From NCBI RefSeq assembly GCF_014698965.1, contig NZ_JACXAE010000029.1, positions 62,001 through 126,000 on the forward strand: a stretch of DNA of 64,000 nt, in the 5' to 3' direction. This DNA comes from Iningainema tapete BLCC-T55. Lineage in GTDB: Bacteria > Cyanobacteriota > Cyanobacteriia > Cyanobacteriales > Nostocaceae. Below the pieces are notes generated by a model, which worked only from the letters and a program-made list of their open reading frames with translations, was not told the DNA's origin and did not search any database. Both the position numbers and the translations under genes were made by a program. Shown piece after piece: positions 42,135 to 50,477 of the stretch (positions within the stretch are counted from its first letter, which is position 1; every line of letters begins with the position of its first letter).

Positions 42135-43232
42135 ATGACACAAACAGTAAACAGCATTGAGAATAAAACTTGCCCAGTCAATTCATATAATGAATGGGAC
42201 CCACTAGAAGAAGTTATTGTGGGTAGGTTAGAAGGAGCTAGACTACCTTCTAGTCATGTTACTGTTACCTATACCATCCCGCCAACAGCAGCAAAATTCT
42301 ACCCATTTTTTGCCGGACGCCGTTATCCTGGTTTCGTCGTTAAGCGTGCGCAAAAAGAACTAGATGAATTTATTCATATTCTCGAATCAGAAGGCGTTGT
42401 TGTCAGACGACCAGATATAATTGATTTTTCTCGTGAGTATAAAACTCCCCAGTGGAAATCAAAAGGATTTACTACCTCTTGTCCTAGAGATGGAATCCTA
42501 ATTATAGGTGATGAAATTATCGAAACGCCTATGCCTTGGCGTTCAAGATACTTTGAAATAAACGCTTATCGCTCATTATTCAAAGAATACTTTGCTAAGG
42601 GTGCAAAATGGACTGCTGCTCCCAAGCCAGAATTACTCGACGAACTCTATGACTATAAGTTCAAACCTCCTACAAAAGATGAGCCGCTGCGTTATGTAAT
42701 TAATGAATTTGAACCTGTTTTTGATGCGGCAGATTTTGTTCGTTGTGGTAAAGATATATTTGTCACCAAAAGTAATGTCACAAATGATTTTGGGATTGAA
42801 TGGTTAAGAAGGCATTTGGGAGAAGAATATACAATTCATGAAATTGAAAGTAGATCTCGCAACCCGATGCATATTGATTCCACCTTTATGCCTCTTGCCC
42901 CAGGTAAAGTGTTAGTAAATCCTGAATATATAGATGTAGATAGACTACCAAAAATTCTCAAATCTTGGGATGTATTAGTCGCTCCCGAACCCGATCCAGT
43001 CTCTGGGTTTATCGTCTCCATGTGCAGCAAATGGATCAGCATAAACGTGTTGATGCTTGATGAAAAACGAGTCATCGTGGAAAAAAATCAAGAAACTATG
43101 ATTAAAGCTTTTAAAGACTGGGGCTTTGAACCAATTCCCTGTTCTTTTCGTTATTATGGCACCTTTGGTGGCTCATTCCACTGTGCAACTCTTGATATCA
43201 GAAGAAGAGGAGAATTAAAATCGTATTTTTAA
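42135..43232 (+). CDS. Glycine/inosamine-type amidinotransferase
   Basis: With the ATG at 42135 (after GAGAAGA) the protein has 365 residues. The longer frame from 42090 overlaps the upstream gene and adds no family sequence. CPVNSYNEWDPLEEVIVGR is the signature opening of the arginine:glycine amidinotransferase family, which includes GATM, CyrA/AoaA and StrB-like enzymes. FEPVFDAADF, NPMHIDSTFMPL and Cys350 in GSFHCATLDIRR give the Asp-His-Cys catalytic set. It should move the amidino group of arginine to an amine. The acceptor is unknown; pairing with the HpnI-like gene suggests an amino-sugar lipid (inference). Confidence 0.92.
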   Translation: MTQTVNSIENKTCPVNSYNEWDPLEEVIVGRLEGARLPSSHVTVTYTIPPTAAKFYPFFAGRRYPGFVVKRAQKELDEFIHILESEGVVVRRPDIIDFSREYKTPQWKSKGFTTSCPRDGILIIGDEIIETPMPWRSRYFEINAYRSLFKEYFAKGAKWTAAPKPELLDELYDYKFKPPTKDEPLRYVINEFEPVFDAADFVRCGKDIFVTKSNVTNDFGIEWLRRHLGEEYTIHEIESRSRNPMHIDSTFMPLAPGKVLVNPEYIDVDRLPKILKSWDVLVAPEPDPVSGFIVSMCSKWISINVLMLDEKRVIVEKNQETMIKAFKDWGFEPIPCSFRYYGTFGGSFHCATLDIRRRGELKSYF

Positions 43233-43255
43233 CAATAGACATCTGCGAAAAACAT

Positions 43256-43361
43256 GTAGAGACGTTCCCCCGGAACGTCTCTACATGGATTCTGAATAAT
43301 GCACAATTAAATTCGGTCGATGTCTAATCACGCTCAGAGACGTTACATGTAACGTCTCTAC
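43256..43361. repeat. Two GTAGAGACG-type palindromes
   Basis: A 29-bp hairpin at 43256-43284 (core TTCCCCCGGAA) and another at about 43334-43361 with the ACGTTACATGTAACGT core. They lie between convergent genes and may terminate both. Confidence 0.85.
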
Positions 43362-43402
43362 ATTTAGGTATCAATTAAAGAGGGTTGTAAAAATAGGTGG
43401 TA

Positions 43403-44107
43403 TTAAACCTTAGCTAAACTTTTCTTTTTTTGAGAGAGGAAACCATAGCCAGCAACTAGCCCAATACCTAACAAGGTAGTAGGTTCTGGTACTTTTTTCT
43501 TCTTGGTGTAGTTATATGTGACTTTGACGCTTGACGCAGCTTCAGTGTTAACATAAGAAGAAATGTTACCACTACCTGTTACTTTTGAGTCAGCTAAAGC
43601 TGAGAACAAGAAGTTCACATCGCCCATACCAGTAAAATAATCTAAAAACTCGCTGGTGGCGAAAGTCTTACTCGCAGATTGTGTTGCCATCAAGCCTTCT
43701 ACTGTATTTCCAGAAGTTCCTGCAAAATCTAGTTTTTTGTCGTAGGCTGTGACATTGTAGCTATAAGATTGTTTCGGGTTAATATTATTGAAGAGGTATG
43801 GACCGTCTGCTAGTTTTAATTCCAGTAAACCAGAAAAATCTAGTGTGATGGTAGCTGGTTTTGCGTCTCTACTTTCAAAACCGGCATCACCTTGGATCTT
43901 GCCAGTGAAATCTATCTTCACACTGTTGAGTATGCCTAACTCTGCGTCAAATTTTTTGATACTTAGAGGAGAGTTAATGATATTCGTGGTTTCAAAATCT
44001 GTATTGGCAGTGTAAGATAGTGTAGCTGCATTGGCTACTCCAGTTGTTGCAACAATACCTGTAAGTGCAGTTGTAGCAGTGAGAAGACCCAAAAGTTTCG
44101 TATTCAT
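43403..44107 (-). CDS. PEP-CTERM sorting-signal protein
   Basis: The 234-residue protein has a signal peptide (cut after about VANAA, residue 28), a beta-rich secreted domain without recognised relatives, and a C-terminal tail of VPEPTTLLGIG, a short span and the basic SQKKKSLAKV. It is the second protein of this type within 5 kb, so the organism should possess an exosortase elsewhere. Confidence 0.85.
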   Translation of the reverse strand: MNTKLLGLLTATTALTGIVATTGVANAATLSYTANTDFETTNIINSPLSIKKFDAELGILNSVKIDFTGKIQGDAGFESRDAKPATITLDFSGLLELKLADGPYLFNNINPKQSYSYNVTAYDKKLDFAGTSGNTVEGLMATQSASKTFATSEFLDYFTGMGDVNFLFSALADSKVTGSGNISSYVNTEAASSVKVTYNYTKKKKVPEPTTLLGIGLVAGYGFLSQKKKSLAKV

Positions 44108-44319
44108 CTTAGGATAGCCTGCTTAAACCCTGAGTGGTGAGTTTCTATATCATTTCTAACTCTTAAGTTTTGTGATCGGGTTTGAGAATTCTACGTAACT
44201 TTTTGTAAACTTTTTTATCCGTTCGTTTCCACTAAATAGCTATTATGCCAACAGTTTGAGTAAAATTTTGATGAGTTTCCACTCAGTCACTGTAAGTGTC
44301 ATGGCACTTTTGGCTACTA

Positions 44320-44380
44320 CTACTCGCGCCTTGCATAAAGCGTGCAAGGCGCGAGTAGCTGAAGTCGGATAAAACCGACT
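44320..44380. repeat. Strong hairpin after the radical SAM gene
   Basis: CTACTCGCGCCTTGCA pairs perfectly with TGCAAGGCGCGAGTAG around seven bases (44320-44358). A second small hairpin (AGTCGG ... CCGACT) follows. There is no T run, so this is a dispersed repeat or a factor-dependent or transcript-protecting structure. Confidence 0.75.
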
Positions 44381-44395
44381 AATAGCTGAGTGAGT

Positions 44396-45511
44396 TTACA
44401 AATGTCCTACCCAAGATGATATTTCTAAAACTGATTTGATGGAAACTAGATTTCTACTGTCAAACCAATATTTCCAGGCTTGCTTGAGGTTTCCCTTAGC
44501 GGCTGCCTGTAAGCCATCACTAACGCCCATGCCAATTTGCATCATCACGCTGCCGTCGCGGTAGCAGTCAATCATACATGAGGTACATCCGTCACGCACT
44601 CGCTGTGAACCGTCAAATTCTGTGATGTGGCACATTGGTTTATCCCAGTTGTGACAGCGGTAGAGGTTAAGATGCCAGTCTAGATAAAAAAACTTCCAAC
44701 CTGCTAAACAACCAAATTGTTCGGGTTCTCCACGTAAATGGCGTTGCATATCCTCAATTGAGGCGATGGGGTTGAGGACGGGAAAATCTTTTTTGAGTGC
44801 CTTCATTTGCTCGAAGCAGTCATACAACTCTTCATCAGTGTAGTCAACTAGCTCTGACTCGGCGTGACTTAGATAGCTTGATGGTAAAGTGGTAAGCGGA
44901 TAGGAAAAGGTAACACTGTCAAATCCTAGCGACTTTAAGAATGGTGGCAACTTTTGGTAATCATCCACCAGTCGGCTCATGGTGACAGAGGCTGTGGGCG
45001 TGAGATTGCGACGGCGGAATTGGGCATTGGCGGCGCGGATGCGATCGCACACTCCCCTTAATCCCCGGTTCTGTTCATGCTTTTCTACATCAGTTGCATC
45101 AATGGAAATAAAAACGCTTACCAACCCTGCATCAACCAGCGCATCAACTCGCTCTGGTGTGAGGAGCGAACCGTTAGTCACAAGCATCGGTGCTATACCG
45201 ATACTAGATGCATGGGCAATCATCTCATTCAAATGCGGATGGAGCATTGGCTCGCCGCCAACGTAAAATATGAAGTACACCCCATTGCGGAGGAGGATTT
45301 CTGCCGCCTGCTTAGCATCATCCAGCGTCACAGATTGCCTTAATTCTTTAGGCAGACGATCTACTGAAAAGCTACAGAATCCGCAGTGAGCATTGCACGC
45401 ACTGTTAATTGCGAAATGACAACTACCAGGACCACCATCTAACACTCCTTGTAGTCCCATTTGCCATAAAGAGCGTCGTTTTGAACCTATAGCCGAGCTA
45501 TCTTGGGACAT
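44396..45511 (-). CDS. Radical SAM enzyme with SPASM-like C-terminus
   Basis: The 371-residue protein (ATG at 45511; the frame opens four codons earlier) has the [4Fe-4S] motif CNAHCGFC (C-x3-C-x2-C), the SAM-binding VGGEPMLHP block and a C-terminal cysteine set (CLAGW, YRCHNW, MCHI, CTSCMIDC) like SPASM domains, which hold extra clusters. It is not HpnH (different opening motif) and not HpnJ (no B12-binding domain). It could modify a peptide, lipid or sugar. Its neighbours suggest a role in the same glycolipid locus, but it points away from hpnI and is separated by a PEP-CTERM gene. Confidence 0.88.
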   Translation of the reverse strand: MSQDSSAIGSKRRSLWQMGLQGVLDGGPGSCHFAINSACNAHCGFCSFSVDRLPKELRQSVTLDDAKQAAEILLRNGVYFIFYVGGEPMLHPHLNEMIAHASSIGIAPMLVTNGSLLTPERVDALVDAGLVSVFISIDATDVEKHEQNRGLRGVCDRIRAANAQFRRRNLTPTASVTMSRLVDDYQKLPPFLKSLGFDSVTFSYPLTTLPSSYLSHAESELVDYTDEELYDCFEQMKALKKDFPVLNPIASIEDMQRHLRGEPEQFGCLAGWKFFYLDWHLNLYRCHNWDKPMCHITEFDGSQRVRDGCTSCMIDCYRDGSVMMQIGMGVSDGLQAAAKGNLKQAWKYWFDSRNLVSIKSVLEISSWVGHL

Positions 45512-45571
45512 AATATCTTTCAATATAAATTTAATACAGATTTTACTTGATTAGGACTATTGTATAAAAAT

Positions 45572-45610
45572 AAAAACACAGATAGTTTATCTGTGTTCAT
45601 CTGTGGTTCC
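45572..45610. repeat. ATCTGTGGTT-family repeat
   Basis: AAACACAGATA / TATCTGTGTT forms a short hairpin that continues as CATCTGTGGTTCC, matching arms of the repeat at 33283-33346. Confidence 0.75.
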
Positions 45611-45620
45611 TAAATATTTA

Positions 45621-46631
45621 TTAAACCCCGTAGTAAGAACGATACCAATCTACAAACTTGGGAATTCCAACTTCTACAGGTGTACTTGGTTTAAAACCAA
45701 ACTCCTGCTCCAAATCTTGAACATCCGCATCTGCTTCAGGAATGTCACCCGGTTGGAGAGGAAGTAAGTTCTTTTTTGCCTTTTTGCCGAGATAATTTTC
45801 TAAAACTTCAATGAAGTAATTTAATTTTACCGATTTGGCACTACCAACATTATATATTCTGTAAGGAGCAAAACTTGTACTTGGATCTAAGGTGAAGTTA
45901 GTTTTATCTATAGTTGGTTGAGGAATTTTGTCTACAACGCGAGTCACTGCTTCAATAATATCATCAACATAAGTAAAGTTTCGTTGCATCTTACCTTCAT
46001 TAAAAACATTGATCGGTTGATCTTGTAAAATTGCTTGAGTAAATAAGAATAATGCCATATCTGGGCGTCCCCAAGGACCATAGGCAGTGAAGAAGCGTAA
46101 ACCTGTTGTTGGTAAATTATATAAATGGCTGTAAGAGTGAGCCATTAGTTCATTTGCCTTTTTTGTTGCTGCATATAAGCTAATGGGATGGTCTACATTA
46201 TCATGAACAGTAAAAGGTCTTTTTGTATTTGCTCCATACACTGAACTTGAGGAAGCAAATACTAAATGTTTTACTTGTGAGTGACGACAACCTTCAAGAA
46301 TGTTGATGAAACCGACTAAATTAGTATCTACATAAGTATGCGGATTGGTAATTGAGTAACGCACACCTGCTTGAGCCGCTAAATGGATTACTTTGGTAGG
46401 CGAGTGATGTGTGAATAACTCAGAAATGCTAGGGCGATCGCTTACATCTAATTTATAAAATTGAAAGTTATGGTAATTTTTTAGTTGAGTTAAGCGGGAA
46501 TGTTTTAAGCCGACATCGTAGTAGTCGTTAATATTATCAATTCCAATCACTTCTGCTCCCATCTGCAAAAGTTTATTACTGAGATGGAAGCCAATAAAAC
46601 CAGCAACACCTGTAACTAAAAATTTTTCCAT
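45621..46631 (-). CDS. UDP-glucuronate 4-epimerase (NAD-dependent epimerase)
   Basis: The 336-residue SDR-type protein has the NAD motif VTGVAGFIGFH, the catalytic YAATKKANE (Tyr-x3-Lys), and the segments INDYYDVGLK, GVRYSITNPHTYVDTN and YGPWGRPDMALF that mark the UDP-glucuronate 4-epimerase (CapI/GAE) subgroup. It would make UDP-galacturonate for surface polysaccharide or lipid. Its ATG overlaps the stop of the hydrolase gene upstream by one base. Confidence 0.92.
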   Translation of the reverse strand: MEKFLVTGVAGFIGFHLSNKLLQMGAEVIGIDNINDYYDVGLKHSRLTQLKNYHNFQFYKLDVSDRPSISELFTHHSPTKVIHLAAQAGVRYSITNPHTYVDTNLVGFINILEGCRHSQVKHLVFASSSSVYGANTKRPFTVHDNVDHPISLYAATKKANELMAHSYSHLYNLPTTGLRFFTAYGPWGRPDMALFLFTQAILQDQPINVFNEGKMQRNFTYVDDIIEAVTRVVDKIPQPTIDKTNFTLDPSTSFAPYRIYNVGSAKSVKLNYFIEVLENYLGKKAKKNLLPLQPGDIPEADADVQDLEQEFGFKPSTPVEVGIPKFVDWYRSYYGV

Positions 46632-47581
46632 TATGATAAGAAATCAGTATCACGGAGAAACTCAATAATTGCTTTATTTACTGCTTCATTAGCACCAGAT
46701 GAAGCGTCATGACAGCAGTTAGGCAGAATTTTTAACTTTGCCTTAGGGATGAGTTGGTGCAATTTTACACCATCGCTTGCCGGAAACCAAGAATCGTGTT
46801 CACCCCACAAAATTAAAGTTGGACACTTAATCGCATGGAGATTATTTTGAATTTTTCCCAGCAAAGTTGGTTTATTTGACTGCAATTGCTCAATTTGTTT
46901 AATAGCTATTTGTAACTCTTCGCTAATTTTAGCGAGAGTACCGGGAAACTCAATTAATGGGTAAGTCATCCAGTAAACATCTTCTTCGGTGAGTGTTGAA
47001 GGATCGAACAATACTCCTCGCCTTTCTATTGCCATCATCTCTCTAACTACTGGTGCAAACATTTGTGTTACGCGCAAAGCGTCTACTGTTTGCACTATTT
47101 CTAGCGGTATTTGAGAAAGTAACCACATTGCCCAATGAGGTAGACGTTGAGCAAATATAGGTACGTTTACCACGACTAACCGCGCTATTAACTCTGGGTA
47201 TTCTTGAGCAAGGGCAAGGGCAACTAATCCCCCTAAAGATTCTGCCACAATTACGACTGGTTCATCACATAATGTGCGAATAATCCTTTCTGACTCAATC
47301 ACTAAATGACCATTTTGCTCTCGACGAGACAAAGGTTTCTCTGAAAAACCGTAACCTTTGGCATCAAAACAAATAACGCGAAAATACTTAGATAAAGGCG
47401 GAATGCTGTAACGCCAATTGTAGCTCCAACTACCTGCGCCATGAAAGAAGAATAAAGGTTTACCAGTACCTTTTTCACCATAAGCAATGCGTACAGGATA
47501 ACCATTAGCATCAGTGATGATTAAACTTTGTCGCCCTTGAGGGAATTGAGATTGCCACCAGTCTTTCATTAATTTTGTCAA
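46631..47581 (-). CDS. Alpha/beta-fold hydrolase
   Basis: The 316-residue protein has the oxyanion-site motif FFHGAGSWSYNWRY, the nucleophile elbow AESLGG (Ser), an acidic residue in LILWGEHDSWFPA and the histidine in NCCHDASS. A lid domain lies at about 160-230. The substrate is unknown. It is the middle gene of a tight minus-strand set: 8 bp after the DUF4112 gene and one-base overlap with the epimerase gene. Confidence 0.9.
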   Translation of the reverse strand: MTKLMKDWWQSQFPQGRQSLIITDANGYPVRIAYGEKGTGKPLFFFHGAGSWSYNWRYSIPPLSKYFRVICFDAKGYGFSEKPLSRREQNGHLVIESERIIRTLCDEPVVIVAESLGGLVALALAQEYPELIARLVVVNVPIFAQRLPHWAMWLLSQIPLEIVQTVDALRVTQMFAPVVREMMAIERRGVLFDPSTLTEEDVYWMTYPLIEFPGTLAKISEELQIAIKQIEQLQSNKPTLLGKIQNNLHAIKCPTLILWGEHDSWFPASDGVKLHQLIPKAKLKILPNCCHDASSGANEAVNKAIIEFLRDTDFLS

Positions 47582-47589
47582 TGACTAAT

Positions 47590-48117
47590 TTAACTACCAG
47601 TTAATAGTCCCCACACTATTCCAGCAGCATACCAAAAAAATCTCACTAAGATCACGCTCAAGGCTACCAAGGCAATGGTGACAATAAACAATCCCACCAA
47701 AACCGCAAGTACAAACCATTTGTCTGTACTTTTCTTCTGGCTGGGAAACTTTAAGTGATCTTCTAGTAACCTGATATTATACTCGTTGGCTGTCCAAGCA
47801 AAATCAAACAAGTCTCCTACTGCTGGGATAGCACCTACTATAGCGTCTATGATAATATTCAAGAGCATTTTGGCTAGAGTTGCTGCAGGCACACCCAGTC
47901 GTGCAGACTCTAAGACAATGTAGGCAGAAAATATTAGTCCCAAAAAATCACCAGCACCAAATAGTAATCCTACAATAGGATCTAACCCGAACCCAATCCG
48001 GGTTCCTGGAATGATAATGGCTTTATCGAGTATTCGGCTAAGCTGACGCAAACGCCTCAAGGTTGGTGCTTTGGCATCAGGATCAATGGTAGAAAAATTA
48101 ACAGGAGGTTGAGACAT
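47590..48117 (-). CDS. DUF4112-family membrane protein
   Basis: With the ATG at 48117 (after AGGAGGTT spacing in the minus-strand leader read TCAACCTCCTG) the protein has 175 residues. LRRLSRILDKAIIIPGT-type residues, IGFGLDPIVGLLFGAGDFLG and IVGAIPAVGDLFDFAWTANEYN are the DUF4112 signature. There are about three membrane segments including one at the C-terminus. The role of the family is unknown. The wider frame to 48180 adds 21 unlikely codons. First gene of the operon with the hydrolase and the epimerase. Confidence 0.85.
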   Translation of the reverse strand: MSQPPVNFSTIDPDAKAPTLRRLRQLSRILDKAIIIPGTRIGFGLDPIVGLLFGAGDFLGLIFSAYIVLESARLGVPAATLAKMLLNIIIDAIVGAIPAVGDLFDFAWTANEYNIRLLEDHLKFPSQKKSTDKWFVLAVLVGLFIVTIALVALSVILVRFFWYAAGIVWGLLTGS

Positions 48118-48216
48118 TATTAGGCGACGCTTTGCTGTATGTTGCGCTAAATATTTTACCGGAAGACTTGAATATTGCAAGGGGAGAATGAGTGCGATAT
48201 AAAAATGTTTACGAAA

Positions 48217-48245
48217 GTAGAGACGCTCCGGCGGAGCGTCTCTAC
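48217..48245. repeat. GTAGAGACGCTCCGG-type palindrome
   Basis: A perfect 29-bp hairpin in the divergent spacer, 27 bp before the next ATG. Confidence 0.88.
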
Positions 48246-48271
48246 AGTTTATATGATTAGTACTAGATATT

Positions 48272-48721
48272 ATGACTCAAGAATTAACACAACAATGGTT
48301 GACGGAGATTCAGACACTCAAACAGCAGCTAGCAGAAATTCAAGGGGAACGAGATGCTGGTTGGGAAAGTGCGGAAAAATGGCGTAAACTGTATGCGATC
48401 GAAGCAGAGCAACGTCGTACAGATGCATACTTGTTTCAAGAAACAATTGCATCTTTGAAAGCGCAAATTCAAAAACTTCAGGGCATTGAGGAAGCCCAGC
48501 TAGGCGACGCTGATGCAAGCAAAGCCATTGAGCTAGAAATCGAAGCACTCAAATCAATCGAGCAATTGAAAGCTAAGCTCATTGCTGTCATTAAAGAACG
48601 TGCTATCCTGCTCCAAGCTTTAAAAACTGAGCAAGACAACCATGCTGAAACTCGCAAAAACCTCACCACCGCTTTAGGTGACGCTATTGATAGCTTAACG
48701 CGAGAACGGGAAGAGAAGTAA
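48272..48721 (+). CDS. Coiled-coil protein of unknown function
   Basis: The 149-residue protein is nearly all predicted helix with heptad spacing (LTQQWLTEIQTLKQQLAEIQ; LEIEALKSIEQLKAKLIAVI), and rich in Glu, Gln, Lys and Ala. It has no signal, span or cysteine. I recognise no domain. It is probably a structural or scaffolding protein. Confidence 0.75.
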   Translation: MTQELTQQWLTEIQTLKQQLAEIQGERDAGWESAEKWRKLYAIEAEQRRTDAYLFQETIASLKAQIQKLQGIEEAQLGDADASKAIELEIEALKSIEQLKAKLIAVIKERAILLQALKTEQDNHAETRKNLTTALGDAIDSLTREREEK

Positions 48722-48778
48722 AAAGAACCAAGTAAAAAGTCAAAAGATTAAATACTCTTTCTTTTGACTTTTTACTTG

Positions 48779-49870
48779 TTAAAACCCCATCGCCTCTGCT
48801 ACGGCGAGAATTTTTGGTTCAATGCCTTGTTTAATTTGACTGTTACTATGTTTAATGGCTGTATCTGGATCTTTCAAACCATTGCCAGTGAGGATGCAAA
48901 CTACTGTCGCCCCAGTGGGAATTTGATCTTTGACTAGTAACATTCCAGCTACAGAAGCGGCACTAGCAGGTTCACAAAAAACACCTTCTTCTGATGCTAA
49001 AAGTCTATATGCATCAAGAATTTGCTCGTCAGTGACGGCGTGGAAACTTCCCATACTTGCTGATTGCGCTGCTAGAGCTTTTTCCCAACTGGCTGGATTG
49101 CCTATGCGTATTGCTGTCGCTATGGTTTCTGGATGTGTCACTGGTTTACCATTCACTAACGGCGCTGCACCTGCGGCTTGGAATCCCATCATTCGGGGTA
49201 AGCGATCGCACTTTCGCTGTTGATGATATTGACAAAACCCCATCCAATATGCTGTGATATTTCCTGCATTACCTACTGGGATACATAACCAATCTGGAGC
49301 ATCTCCCAAAACATCGACAATTTCAAACGCCCCTGTTTTTTGTCCTTCTAAACGGTAGGGATTAACTGAATTTACTAATGTTACTGGATAGCATTCTGCC
49401 ATGGAGCGGACAATTTCTAGTGCTGTATCAAAATTTCCTTTTACTGCTAGTACCTCTGCCCCATACAGCAGTGCTTGCGCTAATTTGCCCAGCGCTACAT
49501 AGCCATCAGGAATTAACACAAAAGCTCGCATTCCTCCACGTCGAGCATAAGCTGCGGCTGCCGCTGAGGTGTTACCTGTACTGGCACAAATTACTGCTTT
49601 TGCTCCCGCTTCCTTTGCTTTGGAGATTGCCATTGTCATCCCTCGGTCTTTAAAGCTACCAGTAGGATTAAGTCCTTCGTATTTAACAAATACACGCACT
49701 TGTTTGCCGATTAGCTTTGCAATCGAAGGAACTGGGATGAGGGGAGTATTGCCCTCAAGCAGTGTGACAACTGGTGTTGTGTCGTTTACTGGCAAGTAGT
49801 CGCGATATTGCTCTATTAGTCCGAGCCAAGGTTGGCGATGAGTAGCAGCAGACAGGAGGCTTGAAGTCAC
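48779..49870 (-). CDS. thrC: Threonine synthase
   Basis: The 363-residue protein is a fold-type II PLP enzyme. The PLP lysine is Lys74 in [11 protein letters not shown], and the phosphate-binding loop is about residues 190-205 ([17 protein letters not shown]). EGNTPLIPV near the N-terminus and the length match the short bacterial/cyanobacterial ThrC. It converts O-phosphohomoserine to threonine. It is monocistronic; the convergent coiled-coil gene ends 58 bp away. Confidence 0.95.
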   Translation of the reverse strand: MTSSLLSAATHRQPWLGLIEQYRDYLPVNDTTPVVTLLEGNTPLIPVPSIAKLIGKQVRVFVKYEGLNPTGSFKDRGMTMAISKAKEAGAKAVICASTGNTSAAAAAYARRGGMRAFVLIPDGYVALGKLAQALLYGAEVLAVKGNFDTALEIVRSMAECYPVTLVNSVNPYRLEGQKTGAFEIVDVLGDAPDWLCIPVGNAGNITAYWMGFCQYHQQRKCDRLPRMMGFQAAGAAPLVNGKPVTHPETIATAIRIGNPASWEKALAAQSASMGSFHAVTDEQILDAYRLLASEEGVFCEPASAASVAGMLLVKDQIPTGATVVCILTGNGLKDPDTAIKHSNSQIKQGIEPKILAVAEAMGF

Positions 49871-50175
49871 GGTAGTTAAACGCTGATTAAATATGGAGAG
49901 TGAGTACAGGTTGATTACCTGCTCATTTTATTTTAATTTCAGTGCCAATTGATCTTTTTCGTCCTAAACTAAAGAATTGCTACAAGTATTTTGCCTAACT
50001 TCTACCCTTGGGTACATTTATGGAACAGAGTTATTGTGATTTAAGTCTCCAATATACAAATAAAAAATTCACGACTATGGAGCTACAGAAAATATATAAT
50101 AATTTAAGAAATCTTAATATGCCCTTACTATAATATCCCTAGTGGTGTGACAAGAGTTTTTGGAGTAATTTAAGC
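49871..50175. other. Divergent spacer upstream of thrC
   Basis: This 305-bp AT-rich spacer must hold the thrC promoter. The hairpin GAGTGAGTACAGGTTGATTACCTGCTCATT-like stretch at about 49899-49927 could be an operator or leader element, with arms GAGTACAGGT-like and ACCTGCTC only partly complementary. A 37-codon frame at 50020-50133 lacks a ribosome binding site and I do not call it. Confidence 0.3.
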
Positions 50176-50358
50176 ATGACTACATCGACAATTTCCGTTA
50201 AAAATACCCAAAGTGTGGCAAGTCAGCTCAATAAGTCTTTTTATCAAGCCGATCAACAAGCTAAGCTGAGAACGCTACAAGCAGAAGTAGACTCCCTACT
50301 ACAACAGTTGATGAATTTGGAGCGGCAAAGATTAGCAACTACAGATCAAGAAGAATAA
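50176..50358 (+). CDS. Small conserved-looking helical protein
   Basis: The 60-residue soluble protein has a helical second half (LRTLQAEVDSLLQQLMNLE) with heptad spacing. TTTTGGAG lies about 10 bp upstream of the ATG. No domain is recognised. It may form dimers through the coiled coil. Confidence 0.65.
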   Translation: MTTSTISVKNTQSVASQLNKSFYQADQQAKLRTLQAEVDSLLQQLMNLERQRLATTDQEE

Positions 50359-50477
50359 AAAATGATCATAGCGATCGCCCTGATTCATCGGATATCCATC
50401 AGTATATTTCCCAATGTCATATCAGTATGGTTGTGAATACACTTTCTGTTTAGGTAGGTGAGAGAGAGTGTAAAAAG

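Noticed and set aside
44396-45511. Radical SAM protein as HpnH or HpnJ
   Set aside because: The cluster-binding motif context differs from HpnH, and the B12-binding domain of HpnJ is absent.
50020-50133. 37-codon frame (MEQSYCDLSLQ...) upstream of the 60-residue gene
   Set aside because: No ribosome binding site, AT-rich composition and no recognisable pattern.
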